In this document: positions 51,404-63,215 of the stretch, piece by piece
How positions within the stretch are numbered: position 1 is the first letter of the stretch
Layout of the letters: the number at the start of each line of letters is the position of its first letter
Assembly: GCF_003589595.1 (NCBI RefSeq)
Contig: NW_020653856.1
Location: forward strand, 2,601,981 to 2,665,980
DNA length: 64,000 bases
Reading direction: 5' to 3'
DNA from: Hyposmocoma kahamanoa
Lineage: Eukaryota; Arthropoda; Insecta; Lepidoptera; Cosmopterigidae
Position numbers and translations under genes: made by a program
The notes under the pieces: model-generated
What the model was told of the DNA's origin: nothing
Databases searched by the model: none
What the model saw: the letters and a program-made list of their open reading frames with translations, nothing else

Positions 51404-51570
51404 AGTGAAAAAAATAGGGTGGTTTGCATCAATATTAGACATAAGTGGTTGAAGACTGTACCACCTCAGACAACCCTGACTATGGGACCTGTAAAGGGCC
51501 CGAAAAGTCGGTTTGTATGAAAAAACAAATATACGCGATTTAAATCCGAAAAAATAGTTTCATTTCCTAT
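51404..51570 (+). repeat. Penelope-like end sequence
   Basis: Same order as the Penelope end at 18790-18990 in the opposite orientation: GGGTGGTTTGCATCAATATT, GGGACCTGTAAAGGGCCCG, ACGCGATTTAAATCCG, ATAGTTTCATTTCCTATG. Confidence 0.7.
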
Positions 51571-51950
51571 GTATTCAAGAGTTTATTTGCAAAAAGCAAC
51601 CCGTTGAGTTTCTTGCTCATTCTTCTCCAGGGGAATCTGCCTTACGAAGGAGCGGTTACCTATGACTAGTCCGAAATGACATTTTCCAGAAACGTTTGCT
51701 CTAAATTTCATAACCTCGAAAGTAATTTTGAGAGGAAAATGTTTTTCCTTTAAACCTAACTTAACCGAAACTAATCGTGTCTTTGCGATAAACATCCAAC
51801 ATAGCCTGAAAGAACAACGGTTTCGTTATAATTCAGTTTTCGGTGTAATGAAAATTCGATCAAACGTTATTTCGGAAAAAATAATTCTAGTTTGTGATAG
51901 GTTACCTGAAGGAGCAGTAGAGTTTAATCAGTATGACGATTGCAAGTGTA
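51571..51950 (+). repeat. RTE-like tail fragment and family G repeat
   Basis: 51571-51630 resembles the RTE-like tail (TTTCTTGCTCATTCTTCTCC). 51625-51950 is family G (ACTAGTCCGAAATGACATTT, AATCGTGTCTTTGCGATAAA, AAACGTTATTTCGG), shared with 62445-62640 and 63120-63215. Confidence 0.5.
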
Positions 51951-52315
51951 ATTTGCTTACCTATGAAATAAAGATTATTTTAATTTGGGGATTCTGTCCC
52001 AGGTCGGCCCTGCCGTCTTTTTAATTCTGGCCGGTCATCTAGCTGTTGTCCAAATGTTAATTTTCATTGAAAAATTATGAAGAACATTGACACTAAACTT
52101 AATTCTCAAAAAAGTCTTTATTTTATTGTAGTAGATGAAAGTTAGTATAATAATTCTAAACCTATGTGGGTTACAAACAATTGTAGCCGAAAACCGCATT
52201 TTTATTGAGTAAGAAATTTCAGTTACAACAATTTTAAGAACTTTAATAGATCTGTATCAAAATCGAATATATTGCACTGTATCATTATTCTCAGTGTTCG
52301 AAATATTTACAAATG

Positions 52316-52390
52316 TAACGTAAAATTAAAATTACATGCTTCCACTACCGACCGTTGATAGTGGAAGCATGTAAGTTAAATTTTACGTTA
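52316..52390. other. 75-nt near-perfect hairpin
   Basis: Arms of 32 bases (52316-52347 and 52359-52390) pair with only about two or three mismatches around an 11-base loop. Each arm contains ACATGCTTCCACTA or its complement. It could be a microRNA-like precursor or a tiny TA-flanked foldback element. Confidence 0.6.
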
Positions 52391-52698
52391 GGGGTATATC
52401 TGATTATAACTTCGTCACTTGTGTAAATTTATTTCAGACAACTGTGTGCCATCTACCAATTAAACAGTTGCGTAATTACAGACACACACTCTCCAGGAGT
52501 TAACAATGTTAACTATAGTTAATTACATTATAATAAACAAGTTTCTATAATCATTATGAATTTTTGTAAAGAGACAACAAATATTTCGAATCGCAGCAGT
52601 CACTACATTTTTTTTGTACATAATAGTATTTTTAATAGTTTGGTCTTATATTGAAATTCTAAATATAAATGCACTTGTTTTTGAGGCCTTTTTCTTTA

Positions 52699-53306
52699 TC
52701 CGCTCACGCGATGCGCTCCTCGTACCGCAAAATGTCGGCTATTTGGTTTCGCAAATTAGAAAAGCATTCAGTTTAAATACAAGTTTTTATAAATAAAAAT
52801 TATTATTCTGCATTGCTAAATAAATACTCTCCGTACTACCAACAAAAACATCTCAAATAAAATGCAGTAATACACCGCAAATCCTGCACTTAAAAAGCAC
52901 TAATGAAATTTTTGGTGTACTTGGATAAATATGATAATATTCCGTTTGAGTGGTTCTAACGTTTACCATGAAATTACTCCTTAAAGTATAGTTTATAAAC
53001 ATTTATATTCAGGGTAAACTTAATAAACGCTACTTATGGTATGTTTTCAATAAATAAACACCGAAATCACCAGCCCAAACAATAACACACACGATTGTCG
53101 TGACGTATTTTTGAAATTGTTTATTTTTTAAATGACAGACCCAGGCATTAAAAACTTTATGGTTTGCTAGTGTAGTTACCGAAATAGCAATTAATATTAG
53201 TTCTTTTACCTGTTATAACTTCGATATCCGATAAATCGGTACAAAATCATCACCGGCACCTCTAGGTGTGGTATGCGTCTGCGGCTCCATGTATCGCGTG
53301 AACGGT
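52699..53306 (-). mobile_element. TA-target MITE family, copy 3, full length
   Basis: 608 bp. Left TCCGCTCACGCGATGCG and right GTATCGCGTGAACGGT, each next to TA (52697-52698, 53307-53308). It is the most complete copy together with 59280-59849. Non-coding. Confidence 0.85.
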
Positions 53307-53402
53307 TAAATGTCATTATTGTTTGTGTTTTTGTAGTAACTGTAAATTATCGTTTAAATAAACTATGAGTAAATACATTTTCTTTTCACTTATTTCTACG
53401 TA

Positions 53403-53575
53403 CCGACCTGAGAGATGGGGAGTTCCGGGGAAACTAAGTTCTCCCCAGTAACACCAAGGTACGAACGGCGTCCGGGCCAAGCCCTGCGTCTCTGGTGGAC
53501 TCGGACTTGGGTATGGACTCGCCGGAGTTTGTGGTTAGCTGTAGGGAGAAACACGTTCGTCTGTCCCGTACCTTA
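53403..53575 (+). repeat. GC-rich repeat (family I), copy 2
   Basis: Matches 4194-4370 with indels (CCGAC-TGAGAGATGGGG, GGCGTCCGGGCCAAGCCCTG). Confidence 0.5.
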
Positions 53576-53830
53576 CCTATTTCTGCCGCCGAGCGGTTAA
53601 TGCGTTGCAGTTTTGAGGGGTACTGGTGAAATTACAGGCACGTGAGACTTATCAAGTTACGTCTCAGGGTCCACACGCAAAATAGGCGCCTTGTCGTCGA
53701 GTTGCGGACACCAGCCCGTTACACCAAGTACCAAGTACGTCTCAGAGTGACGAGTGCAGTGGCAAAGCCTCTCAGAGCTTTGTGATATAAAAAGTGGCAC
53801 TACGACTCGTATGTCGATAAATATAAAGCG
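53576..53830 (-). repeat. Family C interspersed repeat, copy 12, interrupted
   Basis: Family C on the minus strand with a short foreign block (53670-53730) in the middle, after which TACGTCTCAGAGTGACGAG resumes. Confidence 0.55.
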
Positions 53831-55000
53831 AAAGTGACTTAGATTTTTTACTCTCAGTAAGAATTTAGAATCCCAAGATTTTTGTTTGGGATATAGAAAG
53901 TAATTTGCATGATATCTGACAGTTGACGATGGAACCCCGAAATTGTTTCATTAAAATTTTCACCATAATAGATCATTATTTTTGTTATGCTAGCTTTCAA
54001 GTTCTTAATTCTGGTATAAGTGACAGGTTGTCATTTCTCCCTTTCTAGCAAGAAAGGAAGTAACTTAAACTTAATAAAAGATCAATGCTAAAGCATGAAA
54101 CACACAGAGAGCAAGTGCGAGTCGGGCATGTGTCGGGTCGGGAACGCGCCGGGTCTAATGACGCGGATTTATCATACATTCTCAAATGTTTGCGTGTGGC
54201 GACACCGGTTATGATACAAAAGTTGCTTTATGCCATTTCTTTCTTCCGTGGTTGTCGTCCATATAAAGACCCGCCGCGCTCCCGGCACGACACGCACACG
54301 ACGCGCACTCGCTCCCTGTGTGTTACACGCTTAATAGTAACCAAAACAAGTCACTGGAGGAGAAATGGTTTACGTATTTAATATCGCATAACGGTCTTAT
54401 AAAAATACACTTACAGATATTGTTTAAAGAATGTGCTAATTTGTTACAGGATAGAATGTTCTTCTTAAATCCTGAAACCGGGCTAAAATAAAAATGTAAA
54501 AAAGAGTGTTTATCTACTGGTAACGTCAGGTATAGTTTCTCTGAGCTCGCACCTCCTTACCTTTCCCGTTCTAATCCGTGCTACGCCATAGCCACACAAA
54601 TCGCCAGTGAAATTAAAAAATAAGTGTATGACATTCGAACTGAAAAATCCGCATCCGCGACGTCGCATCATTTATTAAATTAAATATTACGCTTCTCCGC
54701 CCGGCATTGAGCCGCGTTCGCAATATATTACATGGTGGCGTAATTGGTGATCGGCCGCACGTGAAGAGTGAAAGAAGACGACATTTCGGACATAAAGGTT
54801 GGTGGTAGCACGGCTTCCATTCCTTTTACTTGCGAGCTCATCTATCCCGCAGCTCCCCACGAGCTATCGAAGTTTCTTTTAATTTTTTTATTATAGCACC
54901 ACCATCTATGTTCACTTAAACCTAGTTTACAGCAAGTTTGCTGGGGAACTCCATTTAAGCAAAGTAATTGCTTGTGCTAGAAGACCCCGCGCTGTGTGTG
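53831..55000. other. No confident gene; candidate promoter inside
   Basis: 54080-54330 is GC-richer than its surroundings. TATAAAG at about 54261 is followed by a GC-rich, CACGAC-rich stretch as in a core promoter, but no coding exon can be supported downstream. Confidence 0.3.
54260..54330 (+). promoter_or_regulatory. Candidate TATA-box promoter
   Basis: TATAAAGACCCGCCGCGCTC, with unusually high GC for the region, then an ATG about 100 bases further on (54365, GAGAAATGG). That frame stops after eight codons unless spliced at GTATTT. Weak evidence. Confidence 0.25.
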
Positions 55001-55002
55001 TG

Positions 55003-55004
<2 letters not shown>

Positions 55005-55051
<47 letters not shown>

Positions 55052-55080
55052 TATGTGTGTGTGGTGTGTGCGCGTGGTGT
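55005..55080. repeat. Compound CT/GT microsatellite
   Basis: About 15 CT units (55005-55034) are followed by about 17 GT units with a few interruptions. Confidence 0.95.
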
Positions 55081-55253
55081 GTTTGCGTAACTTTACAACT
55101 TTGCAAAATATGTAGGAGTAGAATATATCTATTGTAAGATGTCCATAACGGATTCTGTCTGTTCATAATTTAAAGTCTGCAGCCAGTCATATATGTATAA
55201 CTTTTTTGCAACCGTGGGCCTTTAAAAGGTAAATCAAGAGATTTTTATTAATT

Positions 55254-56620
55254 TTAGTGAACAGGATAAGATGCACCTTTTTTAAGTTGTGTACTAGCAA
55301 AGGTTGTTTTTACAATACCGTAGGGAATCCCAAAATTGCATCTCCTTTTTTTCACTACGCAAGGGTCATAACTTTGAGTTTTGTGGATCCTTAAAATTAC
55401 CAGAAGTATATATAATTTTCGCACTGACAGGACTTTGGCAAACTTATAGAGGTCATCAGTGGGATATCTATAGGGTTTGAAATACATTACCTTTGATAGT
55501 GATCTCTGAGCTCTTTCTATATGTACGAACTTCGATTTCACAGCTCTACCCCAGATTGTAATGCAGTATGTTAGTACGAATTGAGCTAAGGCAATATAGA
55601 TTTTTGTTAACAGATCTTTATTTGCAGAGTGCCTGAGTGTTTTAAAAACCCAGATAGACTTCCTAATTCTGCTAGACAATAAGTTTAGATGAGGGGAGCA
55701 TAATAAATTTTGGTCTAGAACAATACAAGGTTTTATACAAGTTTTATCAACCTTAGCAATAATTGGGCAAACGCAGTCTTTGGCGACGATGTCACAGTTG
55801 TGAATTTTAAGAACAAAGTTTTTATAACCGCTCACGCGATACATGCGGCCGTAGACACATACCATACCTAGAGGTGCCGGTGATGATTTTATACCGATTT
55901 ATCGGATATCGAAGTTATAACAGGTAAAAGAACTAATATTAATTGCTATTTCGGTAACTACTCTAGCAAACCATAAAGTTTTTAATGCCTGGGTCTGTCA
56001 TTTTATAATTTGCGAAACCAAATAGCCGCCATTTTGCGGTAGGGGGAGCGCATCGCGTGAGCGGGTATGTAAGGAGATTGGCATTAAGCCACTTTCCAAC
56101 CATTTAGAGTCCCAAATTTGCATGAATACGCACCCATGGGTGCCACTGGTGGCAACCAGTAAACACAATCGCAGTATCGTTAGCATAACAAAAGGCTTGA
56201 CCAGAAGCCAAAGCTATATTAGATAAGTCATTTATATAAGTGAGAAATAGGATCGGTCCCAAAACACTCCCCTGAGGAACTCCGAAAGCAATATTCTTAT
56301 CTTCGCTTATGAAATCACCCACCTTGACCCGTTGCTTTCTATCAGTTAAAAAGCTGTACAGCAGACCTAATGGGGTACCGCGAATTCCCACATTTTGCAA
56401 ATTTGGTTATTTACAAACTTTTGTATAAGAATGGGAACAGAGACGGTGTCAAATGCCTTTTTTAGAACTAGGAAACACTAAAAAATTTTTTACCTGTGTC
56501 CAATTTTTTGACAATTAGAGAAATGAGCGAGATTACAGCATCTTCTGTCGAGAGCTGTTTACGGAACCCAAATTGGTTATTAAACAAAATCTTATACTTA
56601 AACGAATTATTTAAGAATTA
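55254..56620 (-). pseudogene. Non-LTR retrotransposon reverse transcriptase, split by a MITE
   Basis: On the minus strand from about 56620: N-N-Q-F-G-F-R-K-Q-L-S-T-E-D-A-V, then (56104-56400) G-V-P-Q-G-S-V-L-G-P-I-L-F and Y-A-N-D-T, where the catalytic Y-A-D-D box has an Asn. Then K-W-L-N-A-N-L-L-T, the 239-bp MITE, and (55254-55826) the thumb part with L-L-S-S-R-I-R-K-S-I-W and L-T-Y-C-I-T-I-W-G. Jockey/CR1-group LINE. Broken by frameshifts near 56430, a stop near 56100, the mutated active site and the insertion, so inactive. Confidence 0.8.
55827..56065 (+). mobile_element. TA-target MITE family, copy 4, 239-bp deletion derivative
   Basis: Ends ACCGCTCACGCGATAC and CATCGCGTGAGCGGG, with TA on both sides (55825-55826, 56066-56067). 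It keeps about 155 bases of the left part and 80 of the right part of the 600-bp form. It lies in the LINE reverse transcriptase. Confidence 0.88.
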
Positions 56621-59275
56621 AATACCAATTCCAAATTAAATACCAATATTTACACATAATTTTTATATGGAGATTTCTCTTTAAGTACTATAAAGAACCT
56701 GCAAAATTTTGGTTTTTAACTGAAGCCTATCAATCAAATTCACATTTATTCAAAAACTTGAAAATTGCCCAGCAGTTTAAAGACACGCCGCGCCGCTTTT
56801 GCCCCGTCAGTCACCATCGAGCGCTTTTTATTTTATTCATATTAATTTACGGCGTGCCGATAGCGAGAGGCCAGAGGCGACCTCCTCGCACCTCACCTAC
56901 TAAAATCTAAATGCGTTCGCGTTCAATTGCCTCGCCTTAAAACGAAAATAAATTATTCACAAACGGAATTTCGTGTTTTATATTGAAATCTTAATAATTT
57001 ATTATCATTAAAATTTTAAAATACGTCCATTAGCCTAGTAGATGATTTCTTAATTATAAATAACTTTCGGAATCCAATAATCTGACGTTGCTACTGTCTT
57101 GTACACGTAGGCTAAACAAAATGGCCGTGAAAATCGACTCCCCTTTTTCTTCGTATAACGTCACCCCGCGCTCGCCTGTTGAGTACCTAGATGTAATACT
57201 GGAGAAGTTGAACGCGCAGATTAATTTTAAGACGGCGGCAGCACAATCACAAGTGACAACGTATTGCAGAGAATGTCCCGAAAGCTCCTTAAAACCATAA
57301 AATGGAGGAAACTACAGTCCTTCGGTGACATCGTGTGGAGTGAAAAATAATCCCTACTGCAACTCATTCTTCAATGAAAAATCCAGAACCGTAGAAGACG
57401 TGGACGTAGCAGTCATTCAATATGAGTACCACAGAATTCTTGCGGACGGCATCTTCAAGCAGTCAAGTAGAACATTGTTATAGAACAATAGTCAGTCTCC
57501 GGTAGAAAATGGCATACCAAGACGAGGCACAATACTTTCCTCGTGGTATTAAGGTATTTCTAGAAATTTTAATAAGAGTTTTAATTTCAGGTTCACTGTC
57601 CCAATCTTCAGTTAGCCAAAATAATTTGAACTATTGTAAGTATTAATCGGGCATTTTATACGTCCTAACAACGCTTTCAGAGATTTTGGCGGAAGGTTTT
57701 CTTCTCGGCGCAAATCTTTCCTTCTTATGTTGTTTTTAATTAGACAATCCTCAATATTAATCAATGTTATGTTCAAATCAATAACCCAGAGCAAATCTTT
57801 TTCGATTAATATAAACGTGCTGAAAATCTTCCGCGAAAATCCTGACTTTTAGTAAAGATAGAACTCAACGCTTTCAGAGATTACTTTTTTTACAGGCCCA
57901 CAGATACATTCGCCTTATTGTAGTTATTACGATATTCTGACTTCGATAATTTGAAAGTTCATAGACGTTTTATTGCATAGAACACATATAAAATTTATGA
58001 CAATTTTGAAGCGAATAAATCCATAGAATGTCGATGGCAGACGGTTGTAACTCTGATATAGTACATGGCTGCACTTAACGCTTATATGTGTGGCTAGAAA
58101 AACAGCTATTACTTTCACTGAGCGAAGTTGTGTCTAGTAAATCTAAACGGCTTTTTGCCTGATATTCTGCAAAGTGAATTCAACTCTTGATAAATTCATT
58201 TAGTCCATGGCTTCACCACGATTTTTGGATGTCTTGAGTCACACCCTATTGGGCCATATTATTATATGTACTTGATACAGCGGTGACTATGACACATGAT
58301 AAGTAGCGGCTTGTTGGGAGAATGATTGATCTCAATTGATTGGGTCCCTGCGGCGGCATGTCATGATTATTAACTGCTACATATGACTTTAATTTCTATA
58401 ATTTATTTGTGAATGTTTGTTAGCAGCCTTTACATAATTTGTCTTACTAAAGAAGTTGCAAATATAAAAATTTTTTGAGTTTCACCAACTTCAGAAATTA
58501 AAAATTTTTTACCCAATATTACCGGTCCACATACTATTTCAGTAACTGTTAGTATGTTGCAGTCTGTATGTATTAAGAAATGATTTACGCACCCTATTAA
58601 GGCATCTTTAACAAAATGAAATCATGGTAATAACTCATGTGGGACAGGCGTGTAGCTTACCATCAGGTGCACGACTTGTTCGCCCCGTCACTTGATATTA
58701 TTGAAAAAAAAAAAGGTTTTGGTGGTATTTTTCTACGGAATTTTACATCTTATTTTTCGAAAATTTCTTGAATGGGTCTACACACAACGTGCTCAAAAAT
58801 CGCATTTTTAATGTAATTCGACTCAGATGTATGCCAAGTTGCCGGTACTCAATTCTAATTCAACATTTATCAACCCTACACTATCATTACTATCTATTTT
58901 TAAGTTTACTCAACTATTGCAAGCATATTGTCAGCGTTCCAGTATCTTGATTCCTTCAAACAACGTTCCAAGGATCACTTCCTCAACTCCTGAGTTTCAT
59001 CTTTTCTCCACTGTCCTTTCATTTATTTCTTATACTTATACTTCATTTTGTAAAAGTATATAAGCATTTAATATTTTTACTTATGTATTAATAATATTTG
59101 TATCTATATATCACTGACGAGGCGTGAAAATTTTCGTTAGTAAAACCGGTTAAAAAAACACCTACCTTAAGAAACGTTATTTTTTCGTAAAAGGCGTGCA
59201 AAGTATAACAATCGAATCTAAAGCCGCCATTTATATATAAATAGTACCTTGGCCTTGGCGAAACTTGAAACGACA
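56621..59275. other. No confident gene; one repeat fragment
   Basis: 56770-56930 is GC-richer. 57088-57300 holds a 70-residue frame without motifs. 58640-58710 is a 5' fragment of family C (minus strand). The rest is AT-rich. Confidence 0.3.
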
Positions 59276-59279
59276 CATA

Positions 59280-59849
59280 ACCGCTCACGCGATACATGCA
59301 GCCGTAGACGCATACCACACCTAGAGGTGCCGGTGATGATTTTATACCGATTTATCAGATATCGAAGTTATAACAGGTAAAAGAACTAATATTAATTGCC
59401 ATTTCGGTAACTACATTTAAAAATATAAACAACTTCAAAAATACGTCACGACAATCGTGTGTGTTATTGTTTGGGCTGGTGATTTTGGTGTTTATTTATT
59501 GAAAACATACCGTAAGTAGCGTTTTTTAAGTTTGCCCTGAATATAAATGTTTATAAACTATACTTTAAGAAGTAATTTCATGGTAAACGTTAGAACCACT
59601 CAAACGGAATATTATCATATTTATCCAATTACACCAAACATTTCATTAATGCTTTTAAAGTGCAGGATTTGCGGTGTATTACTGCATTTTATTTGAGATG
59701 CTTTTGTTGGTAGTACGGAGGGTATTTATTTAGCAATGCAGAATAATAATTTTTATTTATAAAACTTGTATTTAAACTGAATCCTTTTCTAATTTGCGAA
59801 ACTAAATAGCCGCCATTTTGCGGTAGGAGGAGCGCATCGCGTGAGCGGT
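59280..59849 (+). mobile_element. TA-target MITE family, copy 5, full length
   Basis: 570 bp, ends ACCGCTCACGCGATAC and CATCGCGTGAGCGGT flanked by TA (59278-59279, 59850-59851). Body as in copies 1-3. Non-coding. Confidence 0.88.
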
Positions 59850-61654
59850 TATTAACAGACAAGATAAAGTAACGTTGATTTCACTAGTTTCATAACCCTA
59901 AATATAAAATTTATTACTTTATTTCATTATTTTAACAATTACTTACTTGTAAACAAACTTTCATATCGCGAGAATCGCGACAAGTAAATGGAATTGTTGC
60001 CACTTTACTTTTTAATTGAAACTGACACGATTTTTACAACGCTATTTATCGTTTAAAAAAAAATTAAATAGACCTTTTTTAATTAATATGTTATTATAAT
60101 ATTTGGATAATAGTAAAAAAAGTTTTACACTTGACAACATTCTTTCCTAAGAAACATATTGGCGGCAAGTTAATGCGGGTCCTTAAAAATCAACCTTCAC
60201 GTTGTACGTTATACGGTTTAAATTTAAGTGAATATTCGATCATAACTCCTTCATTCCGGCGAGCCGTTTCTACCAATGTATGATAGTGGACTTTTGCGAA
60301 TGTGTGCGTGAATTTTGATGTATGCGCGTATTTTTTATGAATGAAGTGAAAGCCGAAAAATATCGGCTTAACTCGGGCTGTGATTGGTTAATAGGATCCA
60401 TCGGGAAGCTTCGTATTATCAAGGACAGGCTACTTACTACACGTTTATTAATGAATATTTTAAGTAAAGTTTTTAAGTAGTGCGTATGCGCGCTTTGATT
60501 GTACGTGGAAAATTTTAGACAAGCCGGTGGGAATCGAGTTATATAGACGCCTCGCCACTGGTATATATGTATCTATGTATATGAGTTTATTAATAATTAT
60601 TATGTAGTGTACTTATAATAATATTCTTTGGTTGCACCCTTTTTGCATATCCCAAATTTCTATCCTAAGGTTGTCTGGCAGAAATTGCAACATTGCAAAA
60701 AGGCCGCCTGTTGTTTTTTTGTGCATTAGAGAATATTTCATTCATTTATTTATTCATTTACATTATAAATTCAAAATCACTTCATTTGGATTGCATCCCC
60801 AAAAAAAACTAGCTAAAACTAAAGAAATTACATTTTTTTTTGTATGAAATAAACAATTATGTTAAACTAATCTAGGATTCTGCCACAGAGGAGCATCGAT
60901 ACACATACAAGTCCCCCTGAGCAAAATAAACACTTAAAATTATCCAAAAAACAATACACTACACAAGGCATAAATAAAAATAAAAACTGCATTCACGATT
61001 GTTTGTCAAATAGCTGTTGATATCACTTTCGTCTGTACGTCAACAATAACTGAAAAACTGCCCCTCTTACAAGAGGTGTCCTCAGAGGGCTTCGTTCCAT
61101 ATTTTGGATGAAGTGATGACCCCGCTATTTTCATGGCCCAACTAATTCTTCCGTAGGTAAATAAAATTGCGTACTTTAGCAAAGTTATTGCTTCCGCAGT
61201 GGCCTCAGCATAAGTTACGGTTAAACTTAAAGTCTCCGTTGTTTATATAACCAGTCAACTTGCTACGTACGTCCGCATAACTGTGAAAACGTTGAATCAA
61301 TGACTTTGAAAAAAATATGTAGTAAAATATACAATATACATTTTTCAAATAGCTTTAATTCGTTTGTAAAAAAATTGATTCTGGAATAAAGCCAGTGTTT
61401 CTACCGCTCGACCCAAGTAAAATGAACCGTATTAATACGGGAAAAAATCGAATTAAAGCTGAGCTAGTATAGACTCTTAATGATTTTAAAGCTTAAATCT
61501 TACACTACGTTTACGAGCGGATCTGATGTTATCATAAGTTTACAACTTAAAAGAACCTACTTATAAAATGCTATCAAGAACAATTTGCACATTTTATTTG
61601 TAGTATTTGCACTACTTAATTATGAATATCACATATCGAGAATTTGTACAGAGA
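59850..61654. other. No confident gene
   Basis: AT-rich. 61360-61410 resembles the family K region near 27490 in reverse complement. No motif-bearing frame. Confidence 0.3.
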
Positions 61655-61985
61655 TGTGCAAACGCCCGGGTTTTAACCGTTAACGTTGGAATTAAATCAG
61701 GTTAAAACCCATTGACGTCCGAAATGGAGGAAACTATTGTTAACTAATATTTGTTGTAAATCGAGTTTAGTTCAATTTTGTCGATGTTTTTAAAAAATGT
61801 AAAAGTATCATTAAATTGCTTTCTTATCTATGCGATTCGGCTTGTCTTTCCATTGAATCGCTTAAAAATCGCTCAAAAAAATCGATACACAAATATCGCT
61901 ACATCGTATACACTTAAATCGATCTCCTTAAAATATGAATTGTAATGGGCGTCCTTAGCAATGACAATCGATATTGTGATGGAGG
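61655..61985 (+). repeat. Unclassified repeat (family H), copy 2
   Basis: Starts AACGCCCGGGTTTTAACCG and contains several ATCG-rich words, as at 5205-5500. Confidence 0.42.
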
Positions 61986-62440
61986 TGTTAATTGATTTTT
62001 AACCCATCTCTGGAAACGTACATACAAAAAGCTAATATGTATGTCACGTGTATATCCATGGCAATAAGACCTGTCCAATTAGACACAGAGTTAAGGTAAT
62101 ACATCGCTGTACCAAGTGGCTCCCTCAGGTTGTAGGTAGACAATAAAACTCCAGGGCTAACATAAAGAGGTGCCGTGACGGTACCGGGGAATTTTATTCG
62201 TCTTTCTGAATGATATTTAGCAGCCTCTGATGGTTTCATCGTAGCCTTTGGATAAAAGGGTAAGTTGAAGGCTGTTAAACCGTTACAGCGGGTGTGTTTA
62301 GAAAGGCACGGAACACATTCCAAAACGCTTTGGCGACTTCTATCAAAAAGGTATGTTGTAGGAGAGTTTGGACCCGGGAAATGCCGATGGCCCGAGTTTA
62401 CACTAATGTTGGGGATGGACCTTCGTCCTCAACAATTAAG
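61986..62440. other. Unrecognised 111-codon frame on the minus strand
   Basis: A frame at 61988-62323 contains R-R-I-K-F-P-G-T-V-T-A-P-L-Y but no domain I can name. It may come from an old retroelement or be chance. Confidence 0.2.
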
Positions 62441-62444
62441 ACGG

Positions 62445-62640
62445 TAACCCATTCAGGTAACCAGTCACAAACTCGAATTTGTTTTTGTTCGAAAAAACGT
62501 TTGTTCGAATTTTCATTACACTATGTTGTATTATAATATGTTGAACGTTTATCGCAAAGACACGATTAGGTTGGGTTAAGTTAGGTTTAAAAGAAAAAAC
62601 ATTTTCCTCTCAAAATTTTTTTTTTGTTAATTTTTTTTAA
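62445..62640 (-). repeat. Family G repeat, copy 2
   Basis: Reverse complement of 51735-51930: shares AATCGTGTCTTTGCGATAAA, GTAATGAAAATTCGA and TGGTTACCTGAA. Confidence 0.55.
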
Positions 62641-62960
62641 TTTCAAAAACATTAACTATTTTATTACATTAACGCTAGGTAAAAACTTAATGGTTTAACC
62701 ACCTAGCGATGAGCTAACAAGCTCGGTACTTAAATTAGCTTACTACTTACTAAAATACAAATAATATATTACGATTAAGAGAGATAAATACAAATAAAAT
62801 GAAAAAGTACATTACGACTCAACATAGCTTCTTTAAAATAGCTTTGCATTTCCTGACATCACCCTCAATTGCATCTAGTACTGTGCCTGGAAGATCGTTT
62901 AAAGTTTTTGGCAGCATGTAGTCCGACCTGCGCATTCCATAAACATTATTGTAGTCCGGC
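62641..62960 (-). pseudogene. LINE C-terminal fragment and 3' end
   Basis: The minus-strand frame ends with Y-G-M-R-R-S-D-Y-M-L-P-K-T-L-N-D-L-P and a K-C-K-A-I-L-K-K-L-C end. The R-R-S-D-Y-x-L-P block is like the C-terminus of another reverse transcriptase family. An A/T-rich tail follows. The upstream half of the 133-codon frame belongs to other repeats. Confidence 0.45.
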
Positions 62961-63119
62961 AACGAAAATGTATGCAATATAAAAAATATATAAATGTATG
63001 CAATATGAAAATGTATGCGGCATATATGAAAACGAGCGCAACTGTTCAGCGCGCATTCGCTTTCGCAGATTGTGCTTGCAATTATCGTAATCTTGGCATA
63101 CGCATAGCATTTTTGCTTT

Positions 63120-63215
63120 GTCAAATTACTTTCGAGGTTGAAATTTCGACCAAACGTTATTTCTGGAAAATGCCATTTCGGACTATTGATAAGTAACCGG
63201 TAATTCAATGTGTAG
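63120..63215 (-). repeat. Family G fragment
   Basis: AAACGTTATTTCTGGAAAAT and GCCATTTCGGACTATTGAT, as at 51650-51700. Confidence 0.5.

Noticed and set aside
61988..62323. 111-residue minus-strand frame as a host gene
   Set aside because: No recognisable domain, signal peptide or splice context; kept only as an unrecognised frame.
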